Position numbers and translations under genes: made by a program
In this document: positions 26,074 through 35,451 of the stretch, piece after piece
How positions within the stretch are numbered: the first letter of the stretch is position 1
How the letters are laid out: each line of letters starts with the position of its first letter
Notes under the pieces: model-generated
The model's database searches: none
The model's input: only the letters and a program-made list of their open reading frames with translations
Told to the model about the DNA's origin: nothing
NCBI GenBank assembly: GCA_947567425.1
Contig: CANOLV010000017.1
Location: 1 to 62,234 of the forward strand
Reading direction: 5' to 3'
Origin: an uncultured Porphyromonadaceae bacterium
Lineage (GTDB): Bacteria; Bacteroidota; Bacteroidia; Bacteroidales; Muribaculaceae
DNA: 62,234 nucleotides

Positions 26074-26911
26074 AGCTGTTGCGGTACTGCTGCGGGGTCA
26101 TTCCGACATGCTTCTTGAACAGACGTATGAAATAAGACATATCGTCGTATCCGAGCGAATACGCGATCTCTTTGGCCGAGATACTCTCAGATGCAAGCAT
26201 CAGCCGGGCTTTCATCATCTTTTTCCCTATGATGAACTGGGCCGGAGTACATCCGACCTCCTGCTTAAACAGACGGATGAAATGATCCCTTGACATACAT
26301 GCGTCCTTGGCCATATCCTCAATGCTCGACAGATCCGACAGATTGGAACTCATCTCCTTAATAGCACGGTCGATGCGGATGTCCGTCGGCTGAAACTTAG
26401 GCCTCGCCACCCTTACAAAACGCCCGATGAGCTGATAAATGATGCCCATCGACTCCAGACGGTCAAACAGCGGACGCTCGCGGTTAAGCCTCACACACTC
26501 AATCAAAGAGTGCTTATTGTCATATATCTTAGGGTCGACACATTTGAGGGCCATCGACTTGTTATGCTCACACAAATTTATAAAAAGCGATTCGTCGGCC
26601 GGTGTACCGTCAATCTCGAAAGGAAATTCATAATTGCTCGTAATATCCTGTCCATGAGCGACATCCTCGTAAATATGCACATAGTAATGGCAGAACTTTC
26701 CGTCGCAGATGTCGGTGTGCTCGGTAAAAGCAGGAATTATATACATACGCCCCTTGACGAGCTTCCTGTACTCACCTCCAATTATGACGGATGCTCCACC
26801 CTCGGTCACATAATAGATGCGTGTGAACGGGCTGTTTATATCCTTAAAGTTCCAATCGGCATCGTGCTTGGCATAGCCTACGTTCAGCATCAGCATATTG
26901 TTTATATCCAT
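26051..26911 (-). CDS. AraC family transcriptional regulator of the fucose-type operon
   Basis: A 286-aa activator with an N-terminal cupin sugar-sensing domain (about 15-110, with [19 protein letters not shown] and [16 protein letters not shown]) and a C-terminal double helix-turn-helix (about 190-284, [23 protein letters not shown] and [22 protein letters not shown]). The ATG at 26911 (MDINNMLML) was chosen over one at 26983 because it begins the conserved domain. It is divergent from the sugar operon, whose upstream region carries a matching tandem half-site pair. Confidence 0.9.
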   Translation of the reverse strand: MDINNMLMLNVGYAKHDADWNFKDINSPFTRIYYVTEGGASVIIGGEYRKLVKGRMYIIPAFTEHTDICDGKFCHYYVHIYEDVAHGQDITSNYEFPFEIDGTPADESLFINLCEHNKSMALKCVDPKIYDNKHSLIECVRLNRERPLFDRLESMGIIYQLIGRFVRVARPKFQPTDIRIDRAIKEMSSNLSDLSSIEDMAKDACMSRDHFIRLFKQEVGCTPAQFIIGKKMMKARLMLASESISAKEIAYSLGYDDMSYFIRLFKKHVGMTPQQYRNSFNSSNRV

Positions 26912-27038
26912 AGCCGATAAGTGTAAGTTTTGTGCGAAGATAGTGAATTTTTCCAATAAAGAAGCAAAAGTCCGTGACAACATTTACTTAACAGATTAGT
27001 CCGACTTCCGTCCAAAATCTCTGCAACATATCGATTTT

Positions 27039-27071
27039 GTCCTATAATATGCCGATATAGTCCTTTAATAT
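27039..27071 (+). promoter_or_regulatory. Tandem AraC-type operator
   Basis: GTCCTATAATAT (27039-27050) and GTCCTTTAATAT (27060-27071) are 11/12 identical direct repeats spaced 21 bp start to start, two helical turns, as expected for an AraC-family dimer. The second covers the -33 region of the operon promoter. Further GTCC copies at 26970, 26999 and 27010 may be weaker sites. Confidence 0.65.
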
Positions 27072-27086
27072 CACCTTGATTTGGAC

Positions 27087-27094
27087 TAATTTTG
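27087..27094 (+). promoter_or_regulatory. Fucose-type operon -7 box
   Basis: TAATTTTG lies 24 bp before the ATG at 27119. The expected TTG at -33 is missing and replaced by the operator half-site, so the promoter is probably activator-dependent. Confidence 0.65.
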
Positions 27095-27118
27095 TACAAT
27101 TAACTAAAAATATCTATC

Positions 27119-28051
27119 ATGAAGCATAATCCAATTGGTAAAACCGGCATGAAAGTGTCGTCGTTGAGTTTCGGTGCATCGTCGCTCGGAGGCGTTTTTC
27201 ATGCAATTGACGAGAACAAGGCCATCGATGCCGTATACACGGCCATTGACGGAGGAATGAATTTCATTGACGTATCGCCATACTACGGCCATTATAAGGC
27301 TGAGACAGTACTCGGCAAGGCACTGCGGGGCATCGACAGAGACAAATACTACCTCTCGACCAAAGTCGGACGCTACGGCAAGGACGGAGTCAACACCTGG
27401 GATTACTCAGGAAGCAAGGCGAAACAGAGCGTGTTCGAAAGCATGGAACGTCTCGGCATTAACCACATAGATCTCATAAATGTCCACGACATCGAATTTG
27501 CCGACCTCAACCAGGTAGTCGACGAGACACTACCAGCTCTTGTGGAACTACGCGACAAAGGCCTCGTCGGCCACGTCGGAATAACCGACCTTCAACTTGA
27601 AAATCTGAAATGGGTCATCGACCGCGTTCCGGAAGGCACTGTGGAAAGTGTGCTCAACTTCTGCCACCACTCGCTCAACGACGACAAACTGGTCGACTTT
27701 CTTGATTATTTTGAAGAGAAAGGCATCGGCGTGATAAATGCATCCCCTCTTTCCATGGGACTGCTCTCTACACGCGGAGTCCCCGACTGGCACCCGGCAC
27801 CCAAAGAACTGGTGGAAGCATGCCGCCGCGCGGCGGAATACTGTGACAAGAAGGGGTATCCTATAGAAAAGCTCGCAATCCAGTATTCTATAAGCAATCC
27901 CCGCATAGCCACTACTCTTTTCAGTTCGGCAAATCCGGATAATGTGAAAAAGAACATAGCTTATGCGGAAGAGCCTATGGACATGGAATTAGTAGCGGCT
28001 GTGAAAGAAATAATCGGTGACCAGCAGCGTGTCAGCTGGTGCAATTCATAA
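27119..28051 (+). CDS. Aldo/keto reductase, L-fucose/L-galactose dehydrogenase-like
   Basis: NAD(P)-dependent oxidoreductase of 310 aa likely oxidising a sugar at C1 to its lactone. It has the AKR pattern: LSFGASSLGG (17-26), DVSPYYGHYKAETVLGKAL with catalytic Asp and Tyr (about 51-69), STKVGRYG with catalytic Lys (about 80-87), INVHDIEF with His (about 119-126) and a C-terminal AIQYSISNPRIATTLFSS. As first gene of an operon with an amidohydrolase, FucP, a Zn alcohol dehydrogenase and a mutarotase, it fits the first oxidation of L-fucose or a related sugar; the substrate is inferred. Confidence 0.87.
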   Translation: MKHNPIGKTGMKVSSLSFGASSLGGVFHAIDENKAIDAVYTAIDGGMNFIDVSPYYGHYKAETVLGKALRGIDRDKYYLSTKVGRYGKDGVNTWDYSGSKAKQSVFESMERLGINHIDLINVHDIEFADLNQVVDETLPALVELRDKGLVGHVGITDLQLENLKWVIDRVPEGTVESVLNFCHHSLNDDKLVDFLDYFEEKGIGVINASPLSMGLLSTRGVPDWHPAPKELVEACRRAAEYCDKKGYPIEKLAIQYSISNPRIATTLFSSANPDNVKKNIAYAEEPMDMELVAAVKEIIGDQQRVSWCNS

Positions 28052-28062
28052 ACCGGACAGAC

Positions 28063-28992
28063 ATGCAGGACTTCAAGATCATAGACGCCCACGCACATCT
28101 CTGGCTAAAGCAGGAGGCTACTGTCAATGGACGTAGGATATGCCAGTTGCCAAACGGACGGGCCGACTTTATGGGCGAAGAGCGGCAGATGCTGCCCCCG
28201 TTTATGATTGACGGGAAGAATTCGGCAGAAGTGTTTCTGTCAAATATGGACTATGCCCAGGTTTCGGCGGCTGTGATAACACAGGAATTCATCGACGGCA
28301 ACCAGAATGAATACCTGCGCACGGTCGAATCGCGGTATCCTGACAGATTCTTTGTCTGCGGCCTTTGCGAATTCCGGTCGCCGGGCTTCCTGACAGAGGC
28401 AAAATCGCTCATTGACGAAGGATTCCGGGGAATCGCCATACCGGCACACAGGCTGCCCCTGGGCGAACATGACCGGGTAAGGCTAAACTCGCCTGAGATG
28501 ATGGAGATGTTCAAGCTCATGGAACGCCACGGGACCATACTGTCCATCACGCTTGCCGACGGCGACTGCCAGGTCGGAGAGATGGAAGAGGTCATAGCGG
28601 AATGCCCCGACCTGAAAATCGCCGTCGGACATTTCGGGATGGTGACCGTAGAGGGCTGGATGGAGCAGATAAAACTCGCACGGCATAAAAATGTGATGAT
28701 TGAATCAGGAGGCATAACCTGGCTTTTCAACTCTGAATTCTATCCGTTTGACGGAGCGGTGAAGGCTATCCGCGAAGCCGCCGACAAAGTGGGCATCGAG
28801 AAGCTCATGTGGGGTTCAGACTATCCGCGCACCATAACGGCGATCACCTACAGAATGTCATACGACTTCATTGTGAAATCACAATTATTGTCGGAACATG
28901 AAAAAGCCGCGTTCTTGGGAACAAATGCGCAGCGATTCTACAGATTCGGTCATCTTGTCGATTTACCATACATTAAAAACATGTCGGAATGA
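28063..28992 (+). CDS. Amidohydrolase family lactonase (L-fuconolactonase-like)
   Basis: TIM-barrel hydrolase of 309 aa, likely opening the aldonolactone made by the upstream reductase. It shows the amidohydrolase_2 metal motif DAHAHLW (about 7-13), a mid-domain VGHFGM (about 186) and the terminal GSDYPRT with catalytic Asp (about 254). The ATG at 28063 is taken (11 bp after the reductase stop); an in-frame GTG at 28039 would overlap the reductase gene. It overlaps fucP by 4 bp. Confidence 0.83.
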   Translation: MQDFKIIDAHAHLWLKQEATVNGRRICQLPNGRADFMGEERQMLPPFMIDGKNSAEVFLSNMDYAQVSAAVITQEFIDGNQNEYLRTVESRYPDRFFVCGLCEFRSPGFLTEAKSLIDEGFRGIAIPAHRLPLGEHDRVRLNSPEMMEMFKLMERHGTILSITLADGDCQVGEMEEVIAECPDLKIAVGHFGMVTVEGWMEQIKLARHKNVMIESGGITWLFNSEFYPFDGAVKAIREAADKVGIEKLMWGSDYPRTITAITYRMSYDFIVKSQLLSEHEKAAFLGTNAQRFYRFGHLVDLPYIKNMSE

Positions 28993-30278
28993 AAACGAAT
29001 AACAAATATCTTATTCCGCTGTCGCTGGTCATCTGCCTGTTCTTCGTATGGGCCATAAGCGCCAACCTGCTCCCCACCATGATCAGACAGCTTATGAAGA
29101 CCTGCGAGCTGACCCCGTTTGAGGCGTCGTTTACCGAGACAGCTTACTGGCTCGCTTACTTCATCTGCCCGATTCCGATAGCGATGTTCATGAAACGCTA
29201 TACCTACAAAGCCGGTATAATATTCGGACTGCTCATGGCGGCCGCGGGTGCGCTGCTGTTCTTTCCGGCCGCTGTAATTAAGGAGTACTGGTTCTACCTA
29301 TGCGTGTTCTTCGTCATAGCCACGGGCATGTGCTTCCTTGAGACGGCCGCCAATCCGTATGTGACCGTTCTCGGCGATCCTTCCACGGCCCACCGACGAC
29401 TGAATCTCGCCCAGTCGTTCAACGGGCTCGGAGCATTCATTTCGGCCATGTTCATCAGCAAGATCATACTCAGCGGCAATAACTTCACCCGCGAGACGCT
29501 TCCGGCTGACTTCACCGGAGGATGGGAACAATATATCCAGAACGAGACCGACGCCATGAAAGGGCCATACTTCGTTCTCGCGCTGATGCTGATTATAATT
29601 GCGGTCGTATTCGTGTTCTCCAAATTGCCGCGCATCAATGAAGAACAGACCGACCGACGCGGCAAACTCATCAACTTCGGAGTGTTCAAGCACTCCCACC
29701 TCCGCAATGGAGTCATAGCCCAATTCTTCTATAACGGCGGACAGACAGCCATCAACAGTCTGTTTCTGGTGTACTGCTGCACCTACGCCGGAATTGAAGA
29801 ATCCACAGCCACTACATTTTTCGGCTTTTACATGCTCGCGTTCCTGCTCGGACGCTGGATAGGCACCATGCTGATGGGACGCTTCAAAGCCAGCCACATG
29901 CTCACCGCCTACTCCCTGGCCAATGTCGGACTGTGCCTTATCGTAGTTCTTGTCGGCGGCATGACCGGACTTTACGCCATGATAGCCATATCGTTCTTCA
30001 TGTCGATAATCTACCCCACTCAATTCTCCATGGCACTGACATCGCTCGGCCCAGACACGAAGAGCGGATCGGCATTCCTCGTGATGGCAATCGTGGGCAA
30101 CGCATGCCTGCCGCAGCTGACGGCATTCTTTATGATGCTCAACCCCGACTGGTACCATGCGGCATACGCCATACCGATGATATGCTTTGCCGTCTGCGCC
30201 TGGTACGGTATCAGCGGACATAAAATAAAAGCGAACAAAATATCACAACAACCACTCAATCAACCGTTAACACAATGA
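28989..30278 (+). CDS. fucP: L-fucose:proton symporter, FucP-like MFS
   Basis: Inner-membrane sugar/H+ symporter of 429 aa with 12 membrane segments. The FucP/GluP subgroup features are clear: FFVWAISANLLPTMIRQL (18-35), FIATG-like VIATGMCFLETAANPYVTVLG (about 105-125) and RLNLAQSFNGLGAF (about 137-150). L-fucose is the most likely substrate, though this subgroup also carries glucose or galactose. Coupled by ATGA to the lactonase upstream and the dehydrogenase downstream. Confidence 0.9.
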   Translation: MKTNNKYLIPLSLVICLFFVWAISANLLPTMIRQLMKTCELTPFEASFTETAYWLAYFICPIPIAMFMKRYTYKAGIIFGLLMAAAGALLFFPAAVIKEYWFYLCVFFVIATGMCFLETAANPYVTVLGDPSTAHRRLNLAQSFNGLGAFISAMFISKIILSGNNFTRETLPADFTGGWEQYIQNETDAMKGPYFVLALMLIIIAVVFVFSKLPRINEEQTDRRGKLINFGVFKHSHLRNGVIAQFFYNGGQTAINSLFLVYCCTYAGIEESTATTFFGFYMLAFLLGRWIGTMLMGRFKASHMLTAYSLANVGLCLIVVLVGGMTGLYAMIAISFFMSIIYPTQFSMALTSLGPDTKSGSAFLVMAIVGNACLPQLTAFFMMLNPDWYHAAYAIPMICFAVCAWYGISGHKIKANKISQQPLNQPLTQ

Positions 30279-31294
30279 ATTCCATACAGATTACCTCTGC
30301 GGGCAAAGTCTCACTGATAGACATTGACATGCCCGATCTACGACCCGACGAGATATTAGTAAAAATAAAATACGTGGGGTTCTGCGGTTCAGACCTCAAT
30401 ACCTTTCTCGGACGAAACCTAATGGCAAAATCTCCGGTGATACCCGGACACGAAATCGGAGCCGAGATAGAAGCCATTGGGTCGGACGTGCCGGAAGGTC
30501 TGTTCCACCGAGGCATGAGCGTCACGGTAAATCCCTACACCTCATGCGGCAAGTGCTCATCCTGCCGTAAACTGCGCCCCAACGCATGTCGCGACAATCA
30601 GACACTCGGCGTGCAACGCGACGGCGCCATGAGCGAATATCTGGCCGTACCTTGGCAGAAGGTCATAGCCGCCGACGGAATATCGACACGCGACTGCGCA
30701 CTCATCGAACCCATGAGCGTAGGATTCCATGCGGTCGACCGGGGAGCCATCAACGATGTCGACACGGTGATGGTGATAGGCTGCGGCATGATCGGCGTAG
30801 GAGCCATAGTACGTGCGTCGTTAAGAGGCGCCACCGTCATAGCCGTGGACCTTGACGATGAAAAGCTGGCCTTGGCCAAAGAACTTGGAGCCAAGTACAC
30901 CATAAATTCCTCAACAGAGGACGTACACAAAGTATTGGAAAGACTGACATGCGGAGCCGGACCTGACGCAGTGATCGAAGCCGTAGGTTCCCCGGCCACA
31001 TACGTCATGGCTGTGAACGAAGTGGCCTTCTGCGGCAGAGTAATATGCATCGGATATGCAAAAGCTGACGTGACATTTCAGACAAAACTGTTTGTCCAAA
31101 AGGAACTCGACATCCGAGGCTCGCGCAACGCCATGCCGGAAGACTTCAATGCCGTAATAAGATACCTCAGAAATGCCGACTGTCCGGTAGACAAACTCAT
31201 AACCCGCATTATCAATCCGGATGAAGCCTGCGACGCACTCGAAAAGTGGGCCTCAGCTCCAGGAAAGGTGTTCAGGATATTGGTAAAATTCTAA
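30275..31294 (+). CDS. Zinc-dependent alcohol/polyol dehydrogenase
   Basis: Medium-chain dehydrogenase of 339 aa. Catalytic zinc ligands lie in GFCGSDLNTF (about 35) and GHEIGAEIEA (about 60); the structural zinc cluster is CGKCSSCRKLRPNAC (about 90-104); the Rossmann motif is VIGCGMIGVGA (about 168-178). The substrate is probably an intermediate of the same sugar pathway, but sequence does not settle which. It starts 4 bp inside the fucP end. Confidence 0.86.
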   Translation: MNSIQITSAGKVSLIDIDMPDLRPDEILVKIKYVGFCGSDLNTFLGRNLMAKSPVIPGHEIGAEIEAIGSDVPEGLFHRGMSVTVNPYTSCGKCSSCRKLRPNACRDNQTLGVQRDGAMSEYLAVPWQKVIAADGISTRDCALIEPMSVGFHAVDRGAINDVDTVMVIGCGMIGVGAIVRASLRGATVIAVDLDDEKLALAKELGAKYTINSSTEDVHKVLERLTCGAGPDAVIEAVGSPATYVMAVNEVAFCGRVICIGYAKADVTFQTKLFVQKELDIRGSRNAMPEDFNAVIRYLRNADCPVDKLITRIINPDEACDALEKWASAPGKVFRILVKF

Positions 31295-31317
31295 CAGACA
31301 ATCTAATTGATTCAGTT

Positions 31318-31704
31318 ATGACAGATAAAGGTTATCCCGTTAAAACATTCGACAATCCCGTCAAACGCTATTGCCAGATACTTGAAATAACCGACAATCC
31401 CCAGCTGATAGAACTATACAAGCAATACCATAGCAAGGAAAATCACTGGAAGGAAGTTCGAGACGGCATAAGGTCGGTAGGGATTCTGGAAATGGAGATG
31501 TACATATACGGCAATAAAGTATTTATGATCGTTGAGACCGGACTTGACTTCGACTGGAACGAAGCGATGGCCCGACTCGCCACACTGCCACGTCAGGCAG
31601 AATGGGAAGAATATGTCTCCGCGCTCCAAGGGTGCGATCCCAACGCCTCGTCAAGCCAAAAATGGACACAGATGGAACGAATGTTTTACCTGTACAGCGA
31701 CTGA
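31318..31704 (+). CDS. L-rhamnose/L-fucose mutarotase family protein
   Basis: A 128-aa dimeric alpha-beta barrel protein of the RhaM (DUF718) type, interconverting sugar anomers before oxidation or isomerisation. Typical are RYCQILEITDNPQLIELYKQYH (about 16-37), the Gly-Ile-x-Met stretch SVGILEMEMYIYGNKVFMI (about 54-72) and C-terminal WTQMERMFYL. The ATG at 31318 fits family length; an earlier frame from 31246 overlaps the dehydrogenase gene and was rejected. Last gene of the operon, followed by a terminator. Confidence 0.84.
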   Translation: MTDKGYPVKTFDNPVKRYCQILEITDNPQLIELYKQYHSKENHWKEVRDGIRSVGILEMEMYIYGNKVFMIVETGLDFDWNEAMARLATLPRQAEWEEYVSALQGCDPNASSSQKWTQMERMFYLYSD

Positions 31705-31768
31705 AGATCCGTAAACTATCCTAAAACAACTACACGAAGATTATAGCGCCAGAAGATTATAATCGCAC

Positions 31769-31795
31769 AAAAAGCCGCCCTATGGACGGCTTTTT
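31769..31795 (+). terminator. Terminator of the fucose-type operon
   Basis: A 9-bp stem AAAAAGCCG/CGGCTTTTT with loop CCCTATGGA, ending in five T; 64 bp after the mutarotase stop. Confidence 0.85.
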
Positions 31796-31830
31796 ATGTA
31801 TGATTAACCGAAGCATAAGTCAAAAATCGT

Positions 31831-31838
31831 TATATTTG
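31831..31838 (+). promoter_or_regulatory. -7 box of the secreted hydrolase gene
   Basis: TATATTTG 30 bp before the ATG at 31869; no TTG at the expected -33 position. Confidence 0.55.
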
Positions 31839-31868
31839 CGAAAATGTCTCACCTCAATATTACCGATT

Positions 31869-33245
31869 ATGCTCCGAACATTATTAACTGCTCTTCTGCT
31901 GACTGCTACCTTCGCGGCCATGGCAAATACCAACCGCTTACAGGGATCCTGGCACGGAACGCTTAAAGTCAATCCTCAGGTACATCTAAAACTGGCCATA
32001 GACATAGACATAGACATAGACATAAACACAGATTCCGACGGAAATCCTACCGCTACCCTTGACTCACCCGACCAAGGAGCCTACGGCATTGAAGCCAAGG
32101 TCAACCACCTGTCGGCCGATTCAGTAAACATCACCATAAAGAAATTAAGCGTGAACTTAGCCGGCAGACTGGAGGGGGACAGTATCGTCGCTAAATTTCG
32201 CCAAGGATTTATGGTCACGAACCTCACACTCTATCCCGGACCATGGGTACAGAACCGTCCTCAGACACCGAAGCCCCCGTTTCCCTACTCTACCGAAGAG
32301 ATCAGATTCGTGAACCGGAATGACGGAGCTGTCCTGGCCGGCACTCTCACCATTCCCGACGGATACACCTCCAGAACACCGGCAGTGGTGCTCCTGAGCG
32401 GAAGCGGACTTCAGAACCGCGACGAAGAACTCTTCGGGCACAAGCCGTTTGCCGTAATAGCCGACTATCTCGCACGTAACGGCATAGCCTCGTTGCGCTA
32501 TGACGACCGTGGTGCAGGAGAGTCGACCGGCGATCCGACACACTCCACGACTGTCGACTTCTACAATGACGCAGCTGAGGCCGTCGATTATCTCCGGAGC
32601 AGGACTTTCGGCGACATCGGCATTATCGGGCACAGCGAAGGGGCATCGATCGCATTTATGCTCGCATCTCTTCAGGAAAAAGTTCCGGCATTCATAGTGG
32701 CCCTCGGCGCTCCGTCGGTACGCGGCGACTCCATACTTGCCGACCAAAGTGCATATATGTTGAGTCAAAGCCACATTCCGGAGGAAATCATCAGCTCTTA
32801 CAGCGATGCGTTGCTGAAACTATACGACTTGCTTGACGTCCAGAACAGATCAGCCAACGAAGCCACGGTGGATTCACTATGCGCGTCATGGCCAACAGAC
32901 AATGTATATCAATCACTTAAATCAAACCTTAAGCAAATCGCCGCATCGTCAAATGACTGGCTCAGGTATTTCGTCAAAAACTCACCGGCCGAACATATCG
33001 CAAATACGAAATGCCGCGCGTTTGTACTGTACGGAGAGAAGGATATTCAGGTAAGTCCTGCACTTAACATGTCCAAAATGAAGACCCTCCGACCAGATGC
33101 TGAGATCAAATCATATCCCGGTCTAAACCACATGTTCCAGCATGCCGCCACAGGTGCCATACAGGAATACGGCACCATTGAGGAGACAATCTCGCCGGAG
33201 GTGCTCGCCGACATAGTGAGGTTCATAAAAATGGCACGGCAGTGA
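31869..33245 (+). CDS. Secreted alpha/beta hydrolase
   Basis: An exported serine hydrolase of 458 aa, probably an esterase or acyl peptidase; substrate unknown. From the ATG at 31869 it has a signal peptide (1-19, ending AAMA), an N-terminal beta domain (about 25-145) and a hydrolase domain with oxyanion region LLSGSGLQNRDEE, RYDDRGAGES, nucleophile IGHSEGAS, acid GEKDIQV and His LNHMFQH. An in-frame ATG at 31782 lies before the -7 box and inside the terminator, so was rejected. Residues near 44-51 are an Ile-Asp repeat encoded by four ATAGAC units. Confidence 0.87.
   Translation: MLRTLLTALLLTATFAAMANTNRLQGSWHGTLKVNPQVHLKLAIDIDIDIDINTDSDGNPTATLDSPDQGAYGIEAKVNHLSADSVNITIKKLSVNLAGRLEGDSIVAKFRQGFMVTNLTLYPGPWVQNRPQTPKPPFPYSTEEIRFVNRNDGAVLAGTLTIPDGYTSRTPAVVLLSGSGLQNRDEELFGHKPFAVIADYLARNGIASLRYDDRGAGESTGDPTHSTTVDFYNDAAEAVDYLRSRTFGDIGIIGHSEGASIAFMLASLQEKVPAFIVALGAPSVRGDSILADQSAYMLSQSHIPEEIISSYSDALLKLYDLLDVQNRSANEATVDSLCASWPTDNVYQSLKSNLKQIAASSNDWLRYFVKNSPAEHIANTKCRAFVLYGEKDIQVSPALNMSKMKTLRPDAEIKSYPGLNHMFQHAATGAIQEYGTIEETISPEVLADIVRFIKMARQ
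31998..32024 (+). repeat. In-frame hexanucleotide repeat (ATAGAC)4
   Basis: Four perfect ATAGAC units plus ATA encode alternating Ile and Asp in the N-terminal beta domain of the secreted hydrolase. Slippage would change length without changing frame. Confidence 0.7.
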
Positions 33246-33340
33246 ACATACGGGCCATATCAGCGTTAATCGGGAAGAAATCCGCCACTGCCTAAAAAGC
33301 GCAATTTAAGAGTTTATTTCAATATATCATATTTTTTGCG

Positions 33341-33348
33341 TATTTTTG
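33341..33348 (+). promoter_or_regulatory. cdsA -7 box
   Basis: TATTTTTG 52 bp before the cdsA ATG at 33401; the -33 TTG is not evident. Confidence 0.45.
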
Positions 33349-33400
33349 GGGCATAATTGCGGCGCGGACAACGGCACATAACCGCAGAAAAAACATATTG

Positions 33401-34213
33401 ATGAAAAATATATTATTGCGAAGCTTCACCGGATTGATTTACGTCGGACTTATATTGGCCGGAGTATTAATCAACGAAGTCACATATCTATGTCTGGCCT
33501 CATTGCTGTGCGCATTGGCGCTGACCGAATTCTACCGAATGTCGGCCGACGGGTCGACTCCGGCCGACATCGGCGTACGCGCTCTCGACATTGCCGGAGG
33601 CATATCGCTTATAGCCGGTGTATGGATGATGATCAACCAATGGTCGGCGTATGGAGCAGGAGTATTTTTGCTATACATCCTGGCCAGATTCATAATGGTC
33701 ATGTATTCCAAAGAGAAGTCGCCCCTCAGATCCTTGGCCCGCTCCATGACAGGAATCATGTATGTGGCAGTACCGCTCGCGCTGTCGACCATCATATATT
33801 CCGTGTCAAGCCACATAGTGCTCGCCATGTTCATCTTCATCTGGGTCAATGACACCGGGGCTTTCCTTATCGGGAGCGCCATCGGACGTCACCGTCTGTT
33901 CGAGCGTGTATCGCCGAAAAAGTCCTGGGAAGGATTCTGGGGCGGAATGGTGTTCTGCATAGCGGCCGCGATCGTGATGTACAACTTTTGGCCATCCTAT
34001 TTCTCCGAATTCAAAATGGGAACGATGATAATGTTCGGCGCCGTAGCGTCCATATTCGCCACATGGGGCGACCTCGTCGAATCATTCATCAAACGCACCA
34101 ACCACATAAAAGATTCCGGCAACATACTTCCCGGACATGGCGGCATGCTCGACCGAATAGACTCACTGCTGATAGTCATTCCGGCCGTTCTTTGCATGAT
34201 GATATTCATATAA
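33401..34213 (+). CDS. cdsA: Phosphatidate cytidylyltransferase
   Basis: Integral membrane enzyme making CDP-diacylglycerol from phosphatidate and CTP, the precursor of phospholipids. The 270-aa protein has about eight membrane segments, SPKKSWEGFWGG (about 175-186) and the C-terminal signature SFIKRTNHIKDSGN followed by LPGHGGMLDRID (about 225-252). The ATG at 33401 is preferred to the adjacent TTG at 33398. purM starts 35 bp downstream. Confidence 0.95.
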   Translation: MKNILLRSFTGLIYVGLILAGVLINEVTYLCLASLLCALALTEFYRMSADGSTPADIGVRALDIAGGISLIAGVWMMINQWSAYGAGVFLLYILARFIMVMYSKEKSPLRSLARSMTGIMYVAVPLALSTIIYSVSSHIVLAMFIFIWVNDTGAFLIGSAIGRHRLFERVSPKKSWEGFWGGMVFCIAAAIVMYNFWPSYFSEFKMGTMIMFGAVASIFATWGDLVESFIKRTNHIKDSGNILPGHGGMLDRIDSLLIVIPAVLCMMIFI

Positions 34214-34248
34214 CAATAAGCATATAACCAATAATTCACTATATACAA

Positions 34249-35415
34249 ATGAGCGACCAACGATATGACATGCGTGGTGTTTCGGCATCAAAAGAGGACG
34301 TGCACAACGCCATAAAGAATGTTGACAAAGGACTGTATCCAAAAGCTTTCTGCAAAATAATCCCCGACTATCTTGCCGGCGACGAAGAATACTGCAATAT
34401 AATGCATGCCGACGGAGCCGGAACAAAATCCTCGCTGGCCTACATCTATTGGAAAGAGACAGGCGATCTCAGCGTATGGAAAGGAATAGCTCAGGATGCC
34501 TTGATTATGAATATCGACGACCTCCTATGCGTGGGAGCCACCGACAATATCCTTGTGTCGTCGACCATAGGACGCAACAAAATGCTCATACCCGGCGAAG
34601 TAATCGCAGCCATAATCAACGGCACTGAAGAACTTCTGGCCGAACTGCGCGAAATGGGAGTAAACATCTACAGCACCGGCGGAGAAACTGCAGACGTAGG
34701 CGACCTTGTGCGCACCATAATCGTGGACAGTACCGTGACATGCCGGATGAAGCGGACAGACGTAATCGACAACGCCAACATCAAAGGCGGCGACGTAATC
34801 GTAGGTCTGGCAAGCTACGGACAGGCCACATACGAAAAAGAGTATAACGGAGGCATGGGCTCCAACGGCCTCACTTCGGCCCGTCACGACGTGTTCTGCC
34901 ACGAACTCGCATTGAAATATCCGGAGAGTTTTGACGTCGCAGTACCCGAATCGTTGGTATATTCAGGAAGCGCACGCCTCACCGACGAGGTTCCGGGTTC
35001 ACCGATAAACGCAGGTAAACTTGTTCTGTCGCCCACCCGCACATACGCACCTGTAATCAAGAAGCTCCTGGACACTATGCGCCATGACATACACGGAATG
35101 GTACACTGCTCCGGAGGAGCACAGACTAAAATCATGCACTTTGTCGACGGCAAGCATGTGATAAAGGACAACCTATTCCCCGTACCGCCGCTGTTCGACC
35201 TGATACAGCGAGAATCAGGCACCGACTGGAAAGAGATGTACAAGGTGTTCAACATGGGTCACCGCATGGAGATATATCTCCCGGAAGAACATGCCTCAAA
35301 AGTGATCGCCATAGCAGAATCCATGGGCATACCGGCCCGTATAGTCGGACGCGTCGAAGATGCACCGGCCAACAAACTGACCATCATATCTGAAAAAGGT
35401 ACGTTTGAATATTAA
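34249..35415 (+). CDS. purM: Phosphoribosylformylglycinamidine cyclo-ligase (AIR synthase)
   Basis: ATP-dependent ring closure giving aminoimidazole ribonucleotide in purine synthesis. The 388-aa protein carries the PurM N-terminal segment HADGAGTKSSLAYIY (about 53-67), DALIMNIDDLLCVGA (about 84-98), the glycine-rich STGGETADVGD (about 142-152) and C-terminal HCSGGAQTK and VFNMGHRMEI. It follows cdsA closely on the same strand; purF lies elsewhere at 60048. Confidence 0.93.
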   Translation: MSDQRYDMRGVSASKEDVHNAIKNVDKGLYPKAFCKIIPDYLAGDEEYCNIMHADGAGTKSSLAYIYWKETGDLSVWKGIAQDALIMNIDDLLCVGATDNILVSSTIGRNKMLIPGEVIAAIINGTEELLAELREMGVNIYSTGGETADVGDLVRTIIVDSTVTCRMKRTDVIDNANIKGGDVIVGLASYGQATYEKEYNGGMGSNGLTSARHDVFCHELALKYPESFDVAVPESLVYSGSARLTDEVPGSPINAGKLVLSPTRTYAPVIKKLLDTMRHDIHGMVHCSGGAQTKIMHFVDGKHVIKDNLFPVPPLFDLIQRESGTDWKEMYKVFNMGHRMEIYLPEEHASKVIAIAESMGIPARIVGRVEDAPANKLTIISEKGTFEY

Positions 35416-35451
35416 TCACGGCATAGCGCATAGAACAACCGTGTCATATAT

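Noticed and set aside
29298-30221. 307-aa minus-strand frame opposite fucP
   Set aside because: Very His/Glu/Gly-rich sequence typical of the complement of a membrane-protein gene; shadow.
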